From: Gammaproteobacteria bacterium
Lineage (GTDB): Bacteria; Pseudomonadota; Gammaproteobacteria; GCA-001735895
Reading direction: 5' to 3'
Length of the DNA: 45,106 bases
Assembly (NCBI GenBank): GCA_024763505.1
Contig: JANTFI010000008.1
Location: forward strand, 1-45,106
Positions 35,052 through 42,359 of this stretch are shown here, piece after piece. Made by a program: the position numbers and the translations under genes. Each line of letters opens with the position of its first letter. Position 1 is the stretch's first letter. A model generated the notes under the pieces. The model was not told the origin of the DNA and made no database searches. It saw only the letters and a program-made list of their open reading frames with translations.

Positions 35052-36554
35052 ATGGAATTTAATGTAAAAAGCGGAAACCCTGAAAAGCAGCGCACCGCCT
35101 GCCTGATCATCGGAGTCTCGCAACCACGAAAATTATCACGCGCCGGCCGTCTGATCGACAAGATCAGTGAAGGCTTTCTTTCCACCATTATTCGTCGCGG
35201 AGACATGGATGGAAAACTCGGACAAACGCTGGTTTTGCACAATGTTCCCGGCACCTTGTCCGACCGCTTGCTGCTGGTCGGATGCGGCAAGGACAAGGAC
35301 CTGAACGAAACCAATTACCTCAAGATACTTGATAGCGTATCGAGCGCGCTGGAAAATATCGGCGCGATGGAAGCCTATTCCTATCTCACTGACCTCAACC
35401 TTAAAGGGCGCGATATTCACTGGAAGGTTTTGCAAAATGTGATGCAAATGAATAGCAGCCGATACCAGTTTGAACAATTGAAATCCAGCAAAAAGGAGCC
35501 GGTCAAAGGCATTCGCAAACTGGTGATGAATGTACCGAGTCGACGCGACCTCGGCATCGGTGAAGCCGCCATCAAGCAGGGCAATGCAATCAGTGCCGGC
35601 GTCAGTCTGACGAAAGATCTCGGCAATTTGCCCGGGAATATCTGCACCCCGACCTATCTGGCGGAACAATCGGTCAGACTCAGTAAAACCTTTCCGACCA
35701 TTGTGACCGAAGTACTGGAAGAAGAAGACATGAAAAAGCTCGGCATGGGCTCGCTGCTATCGGTTGCCGCCGGAAGCCGGCAACCAGCAAAACTGATCTC
35801 GATGGAATATCACGGTGGCGATAGCCAGCAAAAGCCGGTGGTTCTGGTTGGCAAGGGCGTCACCTTCGACTCTGGTGGCATTTCGCTCAAGCCCGGCGCA
35901 TCGATGGATGAAATGAAGTATGATATGTGTGGAGCCGCTTCCGTCATCGGAACCCTGTCGGCTGTGGCTGAAATGCAATTGCCAATCAATGTCGTCGGCA
36001 TCATTCCCGCCACCGAAAACCTGCCCGACGGACTCGCTACCAAGCCCGGCGATATTGTCACCAGCATGTCTGGGTTGACTATTGAAATCCTCAACACCGA
36101 TGCCGAAGGGCGCTTGATTCTGTGTGATGCGCTTAGTTATGCCGAAAAGTTCGACCCCGATGTCGTGATCGATATCGCGACCCTGACCGGCGCCTGCATC
36201 ATCGCACTGGGACGCAACCCGTCTGCGGTTATTGGCAACCATGGCCCACTGGTAAATGACTTGATCGGCTCCGGTAAAAAGGTACAGGACAAGGTTTGGG
36301 AATTGCCACTGTGGGACGAATATCAGGACCAGCTGAAATCCAATTTTGCCGATATCGCCAATATCGGCGGACGCGAAGCGGGTACCATCACTGCGGCCTG
36401 TTTTCTGTCTCGCTTCACCAAGAAATACAAATGGGCGCACCTTGATATCGCCGGTACCGCCTGGGTCAGCGGTGACAACAAGGGCGCTACTGGCCGCCCG
36501 GTCCCGCTGCTGACGCAATATATCATCGATCGAATGGAAGAAATGCAAGGCTGA
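35052..36554 (+). CDS. pepA: Leucyl aminopeptidase PepA
   Basis: Hexameric M17 zinc/manganese aminopeptidase, 500 aa. In enterics it is also a DNA-binding accessory factor for Xer recombination at cer and a carAB regulator. Metal and active-site motifs are VGKGVTFDSGGISLKPGASM, DEMKYDMCGAA, ATENLPDG and the signature NTDAEGRLILCDAL. The N-terminal DNA-binding-type domain is present (1 to about 170). It lies divergent from lptFG and 16 bp before holC. Confidence 0.96.
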   Translation: MEFNVKSGNPEKQRTACLIIGVSQPRKLSRAGRLIDKISEGFLSTIIRRGDMDGKLGQTLVLHNVPGTLSDRLLLVGCGKDKDLNETNYLKILDSVSSALENIGAMEAYSYLTDLNLKGRDIHWKVLQNVMQMNSSRYQFEQLKSSKKEPVKGIRKLVMNVPSRRDLGIGEAAIKQGNAISAGVSLTKDLGNLPGNICTPTYLAEQSVRLSKTFPTIVTEVLEEEDMKKLGMGSLLSVAAGSRQPAKLISMEYHGGDSQQKPVVLVGKGVTFDSGGISLKPGASMDEMKYDMCGAASVIGTLSAVAEMQLPINVVGIIPATENLPDGLATKPGDIVTSMSGLTIEILNTDAEGRLILCDALSYAEKFDPDVVIDIATLTGACIIALGRNPSAVIGNHGPLVNDLIGSGKKVQDKVWELPLWDEYQDQLKSNFADIANIGGREAGTITAACFLSRFTKKYKWAHLDIAGTAWVSGDNKGATGRPVPLLTQYIIDRMEEMQG

Positions 36555-36570
36555 ACAGCCTCGGCCTGAC

Positions 36571-36987
36571 ATGACCCGCATCGATTTTTACGACATCGCT
36601 CAATCGCAACGTCACCAGCTCGAAGAACTGGTGTGCAAACTCTGCGAGAAAGCCTTCAGCCAGAAAAAAAAATTGCTGCTGTACACCACTGATGCGAATC
36701 AGACTGACCAGCTCGACCGCCTGTTGTGGACCAACAACGATGAAAGTTTTCTACCTCACGACCAGCAAGAACAGGATGGATTTTTAACCCCGATCCTGAT
36801 CAGTCATCAAATCGAACCGCGAGGAGAGCGCGATTTGCTGATCAATCTGTCGAGTGAAATCCCGAGCTGGTTTGCCCAGTTTGACCGGGTGTTGGAAATC
36901 GTAACCGAGCACAATAAAGCCGAGGCGCGCGCGCATTACAGCTTTTACAAAGATCGCGGTTACCCGCTGGAGCATCACAAATTATGA
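36571..36987 (+). CDS. holC: DNA polymerase III subunit chi (HolC)
   Basis: A 138-aa clamp-loader accessory protein that contacts SSB and psi. The N-terminus RIDFYDIAQ, the KLLLYTTDANQTDQLDRLLWT strand-helix, ESFLPHDQ and the C-terminal RVLEIVTEHNKAEARAHYSFYKDRGYPLEHHKL are characteristic. The stop overlaps the ATG of the next gene as ATGA. pepA-holC order as in E. coli. Confidence 0.93.
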   Translation: MTRIDFYDIAQSQRHQLEELVCKLCEKAFSQKKKLLLYTTDANQTDQLDRLLWTNNDESFLPHDQQEQDGFLTPILISHQIEPRGERDLLINLSSEIPSWFAQFDRVLEIVTEHNKAEARAHYSFYKDRGYPLEHHKL

Positions 36988-37466
36988 GTGGGCAAAGCAG
37001 CGTTCCGGTCTTGCGCGAAGTCATCCGACGCGGTGAGCTACCCGAACCAGCCGAGCCGGAGTTGGATTCAACCTTGCCTGCGGATTCTGACCAGTTCCAT
37101 CACCCCGAACTCAGTGACCAGAATAACCACGGGGAAACAAACCCGGATCAACCTGCCGAGAATCCAGTGCTGACTGAACCGGCAGATTTAGCACAAACCA
37201 GCTTCGAACCATCCGATTCCGCGTTGACCCGACTCGATGAAACGGCGATCGAGCGACAGTATCGACTTTCTCTTGAGCAGATTCAGAACGACCAGCAGCA
37301 AATCAACATCACCCCTGGCACCGCCGGTGAAGAATCGGCACTACCCGAGCTGGAGCCGGATGTTCGGGAATTGCTGGTCGATGAAGAAATCCGCCAGATT
37401 CTCGATCGCCACATGGACAATGCCTACCGGGAAATTATCGCCCTGCTCAGCCACAAACTGAAATAA
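36984..37466 (+). CDS. Hypothetical acidic protein overlapping holC
   Basis: A 160-aa protein of unknown function. Residues about 15-75 are Pro/Glu/Asp-rich and probably disordered (EPAEPELDSTLPADSDQ). The C-terminal third looks helical (VRELLVDEEIRQILDRHMDNAYREIIALLSHKLK). It has no membrane segment or cysteine cluster. The 4-nt overlap with holC implies co-translation and possibly a role near the replisome; that is inference. Its stop is 2 bp from that of the convergent thioesterase-like gene. Confidence 0.7.
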   Translation: MSGQSSVPVLREVIRRGELPEPAEPELDSTLPADSDQFHHPELSDQNNHGETNPDQPAENPVLTEPADLAQTSFEPSDSALTRLDETAIERQYRLSLEQIQNDQQQINITPGTAGEESALPELEPDVRELLVDEEIRQILDRHMDNAYREIIALLSHKLK

Positions 37467-37468
37467 CA

Positions 37469-37948
37469 TCATCCTGTTTGTTCCGGTCCGATCAGCCATT
37501 GAGCCTGAGCCGTTGCGACCACTTCATTATCGGTGTTGACAATTTCTGTCTCTAACCGGACTTCCTGCTCACGATTATCGGTCGGAATCTGGCAATGGCA
37601 ACTCGCCGTCAAGATGCCACGGGCTTTTTTCAGATAGCGGATATCGAGGCCAGTAAGAATACCCCGCGTGTTATCCGGCAGGCTGTTCATCAGGGTTAGA
37701 CCGGTCGCAATTTCAGCCAGATTGACCAGTGCCACTGCATGAACCGATTTGAGATGATTTCTTACCTTACGATGGTCGGATAACTGCACCACTCCGAAAC
37801 CCGGCTCCAGCGTTTGCACCCGCGCCGAAATACTGCCCGAATACGGTGCCATCCACCCGATTGCACGACTGAATATCCACTTGCCCAAAGGCAGCACCGA
37901 AAGCCAATTCCAGTAACTGCGTAAGGCGGGGCCAATGGATCTGGACAT
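37469..37948 (-). CDS. DUF4442 / hotdog-fold thioesterase-like protein
   Basis: A 159-aa protein resembling the DUF4442 (YiiD C-terminal) hotdog family. Family-like features: an N-terminal helix with LPLGKWIFSRAIGWMAPYSGSI, the VRNHLKSVHAVALVNLAEIATGLTL segment (hotdog helix with the His/Glu that usually line the active site), and RYLKKARGILTASCHC. Acyl-CoA or acyl-carrier substrates are typical of the fold but unproven here. It is on the opposite strand to holC and the gene next to it. Confidence 0.78.
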   Translation of the reverse strand: MSRSIGPALRSYWNWLSVLPLGKWIFSRAIGWMAPYSGSISARVQTLEPGFGVVQLSDHRKVRNHLKSVHAVALVNLAEIATGLTLMNSLPDNTRGILTGLDIRYLKKARGILTASCHCQIPTDNREQEVRLETEIVNTDNEVVATAQAQWLIGPEQTG

Positions 37949-38101
37949 CTGAGTGATACCTGCTCGGTGCGAGAAACAACGCGAAGTATACCCGCATCAA
38001 CTAGATTTCGGCAGTGTTGCAAATTGTAAGGAGCTGTAAATAATGGCTGACAGAGAGGATATCAGACCTGAAATCAACGGATGATCCTATCAGGATCCGA
38101 A

Positions 38102-39061
38102 TTAATTCACCCCGAACCAGAAGCTGTTATCCTTATCCAGGAATTCCCGGTAAAGCACGTAATGTGAGCCATCACAAGAAAAGTTTAGGCCAATCATGCC
38201 ATTGACAATATTCAGCGAGGCCGACCGAAGATAGATGGTTTCGTCGGCAAATCGCAATTTCTTGAATTGACGGAAAACTTTCTTGATTTTTTTCGGAGGC
38301 ACCGTAGCCTGCTGGAAATATTCACGCCTGGGGAAGGCCAGGCACAGGCTCGGGTCGGTTAATTCATCGATGCTGAGTATCTGGTAATCGTAAGGGTTAT
38401 CCACCAGCCAGACCGTAGCGCGGCTACTGGAAAAATGAAGTTTGGCGTGAAACACGCCTTGTGCCACCATCAACTCCACCATCAGGCTGAGCACATCATC
38501 AATCTTTTCATCCATTGCACTGATCGCGCGTTGCTGGGCGAACAGCCCGCCCCGGATGGCCGGGTCTCCTTTCATCTGCTGCCAGCCCTTCTTGCCCAGT
38601 TTCAACTTGCTGGTGTGCGGTAATTTGCGTAAATCAAAATCCGCGCCAAGGTAACCAATCGAGGTGCCAAACTCATCCTTGATCACTTGTACCGCAGTCA
38701 ACGACGGGCGCTTGCGGTGACGACTGATATAGGCTTCGGAAAGATAAAAAGGTTCTCCACTCAAGCCGCGTTGCAGATAGGGTCGTGCTGCACGGTCACG
38801 TCCCACCTGTTCGGTTTTGAGCTTTTTACGAGAAACCGTCGCCGTGAGCTGGATGCCGGCATGATCCAGCACCCATAAATACTTGAAGAAACTGCGCTTT
38901 GAAAATTGTTTTTGCAACAGTTTTTCCAACGCTTGCGGTTGATCCATCAGTGGCTGGCAGCGTTGCGCCAGCTTGTGCATGTCGTCCGCCAGCAATAGCT
39001 TCAAGGTGTGGCGCTGACGCGCAACATGTGCCTGTATATCAGTCGGGATTTTTTCAGTCAT
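38102..39061 (-). CDS. PDC/Cache-type sensor-domain protein without membrane segments
   Basis: A 319-aa soluble protein. Residues about 20-165 look like a PDC (Cache) fold: a long helix (LKLLLADDMHKLAQRCQPLMD), FKYLWVLDHAGIQLTATVSR, RDRAARPYLQRGLSGEPFYLSEAYISRHRKRPSLTAVQVIKDEFG and TSIGYLGADFDLRKLP, the last being the typical closing motif. Residues 165-319 contain further strands that I do not recognise. Cache domains normally sit outside the membrane; here neither a signal peptide nor a helix is seen. It lies upstream (by coordinates) of the betaine transporter genes and is transcribed in the same direction. Confidence 0.7.
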   Translation of the reverse strand: MTEKIPTDIQAHVARQRHTLKLLLADDMHKLAQRCQPLMDQPQALEKLLQKQFSKRSFFKYLWVLDHAGIQLTATVSRKKLKTEQVGRDRAARPYLQRGLSGEPFYLSEAYISRHRKRPSLTAVQVIKDEFGTSIGYLGADFDLRKLPHTSKLKLGKKGWQQMKGDPAIRGGLFAQQRAISAMDEKIDDVLSLMVELMVAQGVFHAKLHFSSSRATVWLVDNPYDYQILSIDELTDPSLCLAFPRREYFQQATVPPKKIKKVFRQFKKLRFADETIYLRSASLNIVNGMIGLNFSCDGSHYVLYREFLDKDNSFWFGVN

Positions 39062-39192
39062 GGTTTACGACAGTAGCTTACGGCAGGCGGGTTTCAATTC
39101 AATGACATAAAAGGGTCGTATGCAACAAAAAACATTCGCTCAAAACAGGAAGACAGCAAGATATCGACAGTCAGCGACATAATCCGACCATG

Positions 39193-40236
39193 TCAGGCTG
39201 CAGATTTTTTCTCGATCTGGAATACTGAATCGGCCAGCGTTTCCTTATCGATATACCCTACTCGCTTGCCTTTGGAATTCTCGACAATGACATAGCTGCC
39301 GTCTTCCGAAAGTAGCGTGTGCAGCACTGTGTCGACGGTTTCGTCATCCCGGCAAGTCACCGAGTCGGCATTCTGTTCGGGCTTTTCATCGACCATAATG
39401 GATTTCGCCAGCAGCACCCGGGTTCGATTGACATCGGCCACAAATCGGTCGACATAATCATCTGCCGGATTGAGCAAAATCTGTTGCGGCGTGTCATGTT
39501 GCACCAGCTTGCCCCCGTTGAGAATCGCGATACGATCACCGATTTTGAGTGCTTCATCCAGATCATGAGTGATGAAAACGATGGTCTTGTGCAACTCGGC
39601 TTGCAGCTCAAGCAATAAATCCTGCATGTCAGAACGGATCAGCGGATCGAGCGCACTGAAGGCTTCATCCATCATCAGGATATCGGCATCGCAGGCCAGC
39701 GCACGCGCCAGACCGACGCGTTGCTGCATGCCGCCGGATAATTGAGCGGGATAATGGTTTTCATAGCCCTTGAGGCCGACACGATCCAGCCACATCCGCG
39801 ACTGATGATCGATAAATGACTTTTCCTTTTTCTGGGTTTGCAGCCCGAAGGCAACATTTTCCAGCACATTGCGATGCGGCAACAGGGCAAATTTCTGGAA
39901 CACCATCGCGGTTTTCTGTTGACGAAAATTACGTAACGCACCGGGCGTCATCGCCAGAACATCCTCGCCATCGACCATCACCTTGCCACTGGTCGGCTCG
40001 ATCAGGCGGTTGATGTGCCGGATCAGCGTCGATTTACCCGAACCGGAAAGCCCCATCACCACTTCGATGTTGCGTTCGTGCAATTGCATGTTGATGTCGT
40101 GCAAGCCGAGCACATGGCCATGCTTCTTTAGCAGGGTTTCCTTGTCCATACCGGCATCGACGAGCTTGAGCATGGCGGACGGGTTCTTGCCAAAAATCTT
40201 GGTCAAACCTTCAATGCTGATCTTGATCTCAGGCAT
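39193..40236 (-). CDS. proV: Glycine betaine/proline-type ABC transporter ATPase (ProV-like)
   Basis: A 347-aa ATPase of an osmoprotectant importer. I start at the ATG at 40236 because AGGGAGG precedes it; the longer frame overlaps the permease gene. The sequence shows Walker A GLSGSGKST, the signature LSGGMQQRVGLARAL, Walker B ILMMDEAFSALDPLIR and the switch His in VFITHDLDEAL. The N-terminus IFGKNPSAMLKLVDAGMDKETLLKKHGHVLGL is typical of the ProV family. A C-terminal CBS-like region (about 280-335) includes VIVENSKGKRVGYI. It is the last gene of proX-W-V; the start overlaps proW by 8 nt. Confidence 0.93.
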   Translation of the reverse strand: MPEIKISIEGLTKIFGKNPSAMLKLVDAGMDKETLLKKHGHVLGLHDINMQLHERNIEVVMGLSGSGKSTLIRHINRLIEPTSGKVMVDGEDVLAMTPGALRNFRQQKTAMVFQKFALLPHRNVLENVAFGLQTQKKEKSFIDHQSRMWLDRVGLKGYENHYPAQLSGGMQQRVGLARALACDADILMMDEAFSALDPLIRSDMQDLLLELQAELHKTIVFITHDLDEALKIGDRIAILNGGKLVQHDTPQQILLNPADDYVDRFVADVNRTRVLLAKSIMVDEKPEQNADSVTCRDDETVDTVLHTLLSEDGSYVIVENSKGKRVGYIDKETLADSVFQIEKKSAA

Positions 40237-41131
40237 GGTGACCTCCCTGACGGTGTTTCTGCAGTCGCAGGCCGTATCGCTGTGAAACGCGGTCGAAAAT
40301 AATCGCAATCGCTACAATCGCCAGACCATTTAACAGGCCGAGTGAAAAATACTGATTGGTGATCGCCTTGAGTACCGGTTGTCCCAGCCCGGTGACGCCG
40401 ATCATCGAGGCGATGACGACCATCGATAAAGACATCATGATGGTTTGATTGACCCCGGCGAAAATCGAAGGCAAGGCCAGCGGTAACTGTACATTCACCA
40501 GCTTTTGCCAGGCGTTACAGCCAAACGCATTGGCCGCTTCCACCACACTGCTGTCAACCTGGCGAATGCCAAGATTGGTCAGCCGTACGACCGGCGGCAG
40601 TGCATAAATGATCACCGCCATCATGCCCGGCACCTTGCCGATGCCGAGCAGCATCACCACCGGAATCAGGTACACGAAACTCGGCATGGTTTGCATCACA
40701 TCGAGTATCGGGTTGATCATCGCCTGCAAGCGATTGGAACGCGCCATCACTATGCCCAACGGAATCCCGATCGCAATCGCCACCAGTGTGCAAACCGTGA
40801 TGATGCTGAGCGTGCGCATGGTGTCTTCCCACATGCCGAAATAACCGATCAGCAGTAATGAAATGATGACACCGGCGACCACTTTCAGACTACGACTGCC
40901 GAGCCAGGCCAGCCCGGCGATGGCTGCAATCACCAAAGGCCAGGGCGCGGCCAGTAACATTCTTTCTGACCAGATCAGAAAACTCAGCAACGGGTCGAAA
41001 AAACTTTCCAGTCCAGCGCCGTACTGCTGGGTAAATTCGCGAAAGGCTTGATCGATACCTTTGCGAAAGTCGCGCAGTTCTCCACGCGACAAACTGGGAA
41101 ATTCCGATAACCAGACGATCAGGCTCTCCAT
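40229..41131 (-). CDS. proW: Glycine betaine/proline-type ABC transporter permease (ProW-like)
   Basis: A 300-aa permease with about seven helices after a cytoplasmic N-terminus. ALPPVVRLTNLGIRQVDSSVVEAANAFGCNAWQKLVNVQLPLALPSI holds the EAA loop for ATPase docking, and GVNQTIMMSLSMVVIASMIG is the usual ProW motif. It starts 4 nt after proX and overlaps proV by 8 nt, so the three are one operon. Confidence 0.93.
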   Translation of the reverse strand: MESLIVWLSEFPSLSRGELRDFRKGIDQAFREFTQQYGAGLESFFDPLLSFLIWSERMLLAAPWPLVIAAIAGLAWLGSRSLKVVAGVIISLLLIGYFGMWEDTMRTLSIITVCTLVAIAIGIPLGIVMARSNRLQAMINPILDVMQTMPSFVYLIPVVMLLGIGKVPGMMAVIIYALPPVVRLTNLGIRQVDSSVVEAANAFGCNAWQKLVNVQLPLALPSIFAGVNQTIMMSLSMVVIASMIGVTGLGQPVLKAITNQYFSLGLLNGLAIVAIAIIFDRVSQRYGLRLQKHRQGGHHA

Positions 41132-41135
41132 CGAA

Positions 41136-42137
41136 TCAAAGAGCCTTCTTGACTTTCTTTACTTGTTCCGGAGTCAGCCATTTAGACCAGACGGATTCAT
41201 GATTTTTCAGAAAATAGAATGCACCATCCTCACCATTGGCCTGATTATCGGCCATATAAGCCAGCACGCCACCGACCGTATCCATGCCATAACTACGCTT
41301 ATCGAAATACGATGCGAGAACAGGGTTGGCTTTAGCGAACTTGCTGGTCATGGCGGTGGATACCTGTGAAACCGCCCAGCCATTTTTCTTTGGTGTCGCG
41401 CAATCCGGAGATTTCGAAATACAGTTGTCCCAGTTTTCCTTGTCATGCGGCACACCCCAGTCCAGCTTGAACATCGGGTATTTATACAATACCGCTGTTG
41501 GCTGCCAGTAATAACCGAACCACGGTTCCTTACGCTCGTAAGCCTTGGCAATCGAAGCCGCCAGAGCCGCGCCCGAACCCGGGTCAATTACATCAAAGTT
41601 ATGACCGGCTGCATCGAATGCGCCCGGCTTCATCAGATTATTATTGGAAATCTGGCAACCCCAGCCGGACGGACATCCATAAAAAGCACCATGCGACGGA
41701 TTTTCCTTATTGGGAAAGTACTCCGGATGCGCCATGACATCGTCCACAGTTTTCAATTCAGGATGTTTTTTATGCGCCGCCTCGGAGATAAACCAGCCTT
41801 CGCTGGCACCCTCGATCAATTTACTACCCAAAGTAATATCGCCTTTCGCGACGGAAGCCTTGAGGCGCTCTGCCACACCGTTGGTCCACAACTCGGGAGC
41901 GACATCGGGTTGCCCTTTGGATTCCATCGAGGCAAACGTGGTTACGGTTGCACCCGGTACCAGTTGAACCTTGCAATCGAATGCTTCTTCAAGAATGATC
42001 TTATCGAGATTGGCGAGAAATTCGGCCGAAGGCCAGTTCATTTCAGAGATCGTGACAGTACCGCATTTGGCAGCCTGGGCAGGAAAAATAAAAACAGACA
42101 GCGCCAAAAAAGTCAGCGCTTTGATTAGATTTTGCAT
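41136..42137 (-). CDS. proX: Glycine betaine/choline-type substrate-binding protein (ProX-like)
   Basis: A 333-aa periplasmic binding protein with signal peptide MQNLIKALTFLALSVFIFPAQA. MNWPSAEFLANLDKIILEE, VAPELWTNG, GASEGWFI and PWFGYYWQPTAVLYKYPMFKLDWG are the aromatic-rich OpuAC segments that form the cation box for quaternary amines. Several paired cysteines (GCPSGWGC, NCISKSPDC) suggest disulfides. Whether betaine, choline or carnitine is bound cannot be decided here. The ribosome-binding site is AGAGGA. Confidence 0.9.
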   Translation of the reverse strand: MQNLIKALTFLALSVFIFPAQAAKCGTVTISEMNWPSAEFLANLDKIILEEAFDCKVQLVPGATVTTFASMESKGQPDVAPELWTNGVAERLKASVAKGDITLGSKLIEGASEGWFISEAAHKKHPELKTVDDVMAHPEYFPNKENPSHGAFYGCPSGWGCQISNNNLMKPGAFDAAGHNFDVIDPGSGAALAASIAKAYERKEPWFGYYWQPTAVLYKYPMFKLDWGVPHDKENWDNCISKSPDCATPKKNGWAVSQVSTAMTSKFAKANPVLASYFDKRSYGMDTVGGVLAYMADNQANGEDGAFYFLKNHESVWSKWLTPEQVKKVKKAL

Positions 42138-42359
42138 GTAATCCTCTTTGTTGGTGATACATGCCTATTCATTCAAACATTTCCAGACCGATAACACAAC
42201 CCGCAGGCGCGACTATTCATTACCCGGCATTCTTTGGACAGCCATCAACAGGCGCTAAAAGTTGATTGCAGCAGTACACCTTTCGATACGCTGATTATCG
42301 ACTCACTCCGGCTGCAGCATGTATAATCACTCGTTTTAACCGGACCCGCTAACCGCCTC
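42138..42359. promoter_or_regulatory. Divergent proX/valS intergenic region with a valS promoter
   Basis: For valS: TCGACT (42298-42303), an 18-bp spacer, and a perfect TATAAT (42322-42327), 32 bp before the ATG. For proX no convincing promoter is seen. No T-box or leader peptide was found. Confidence 0.55.
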
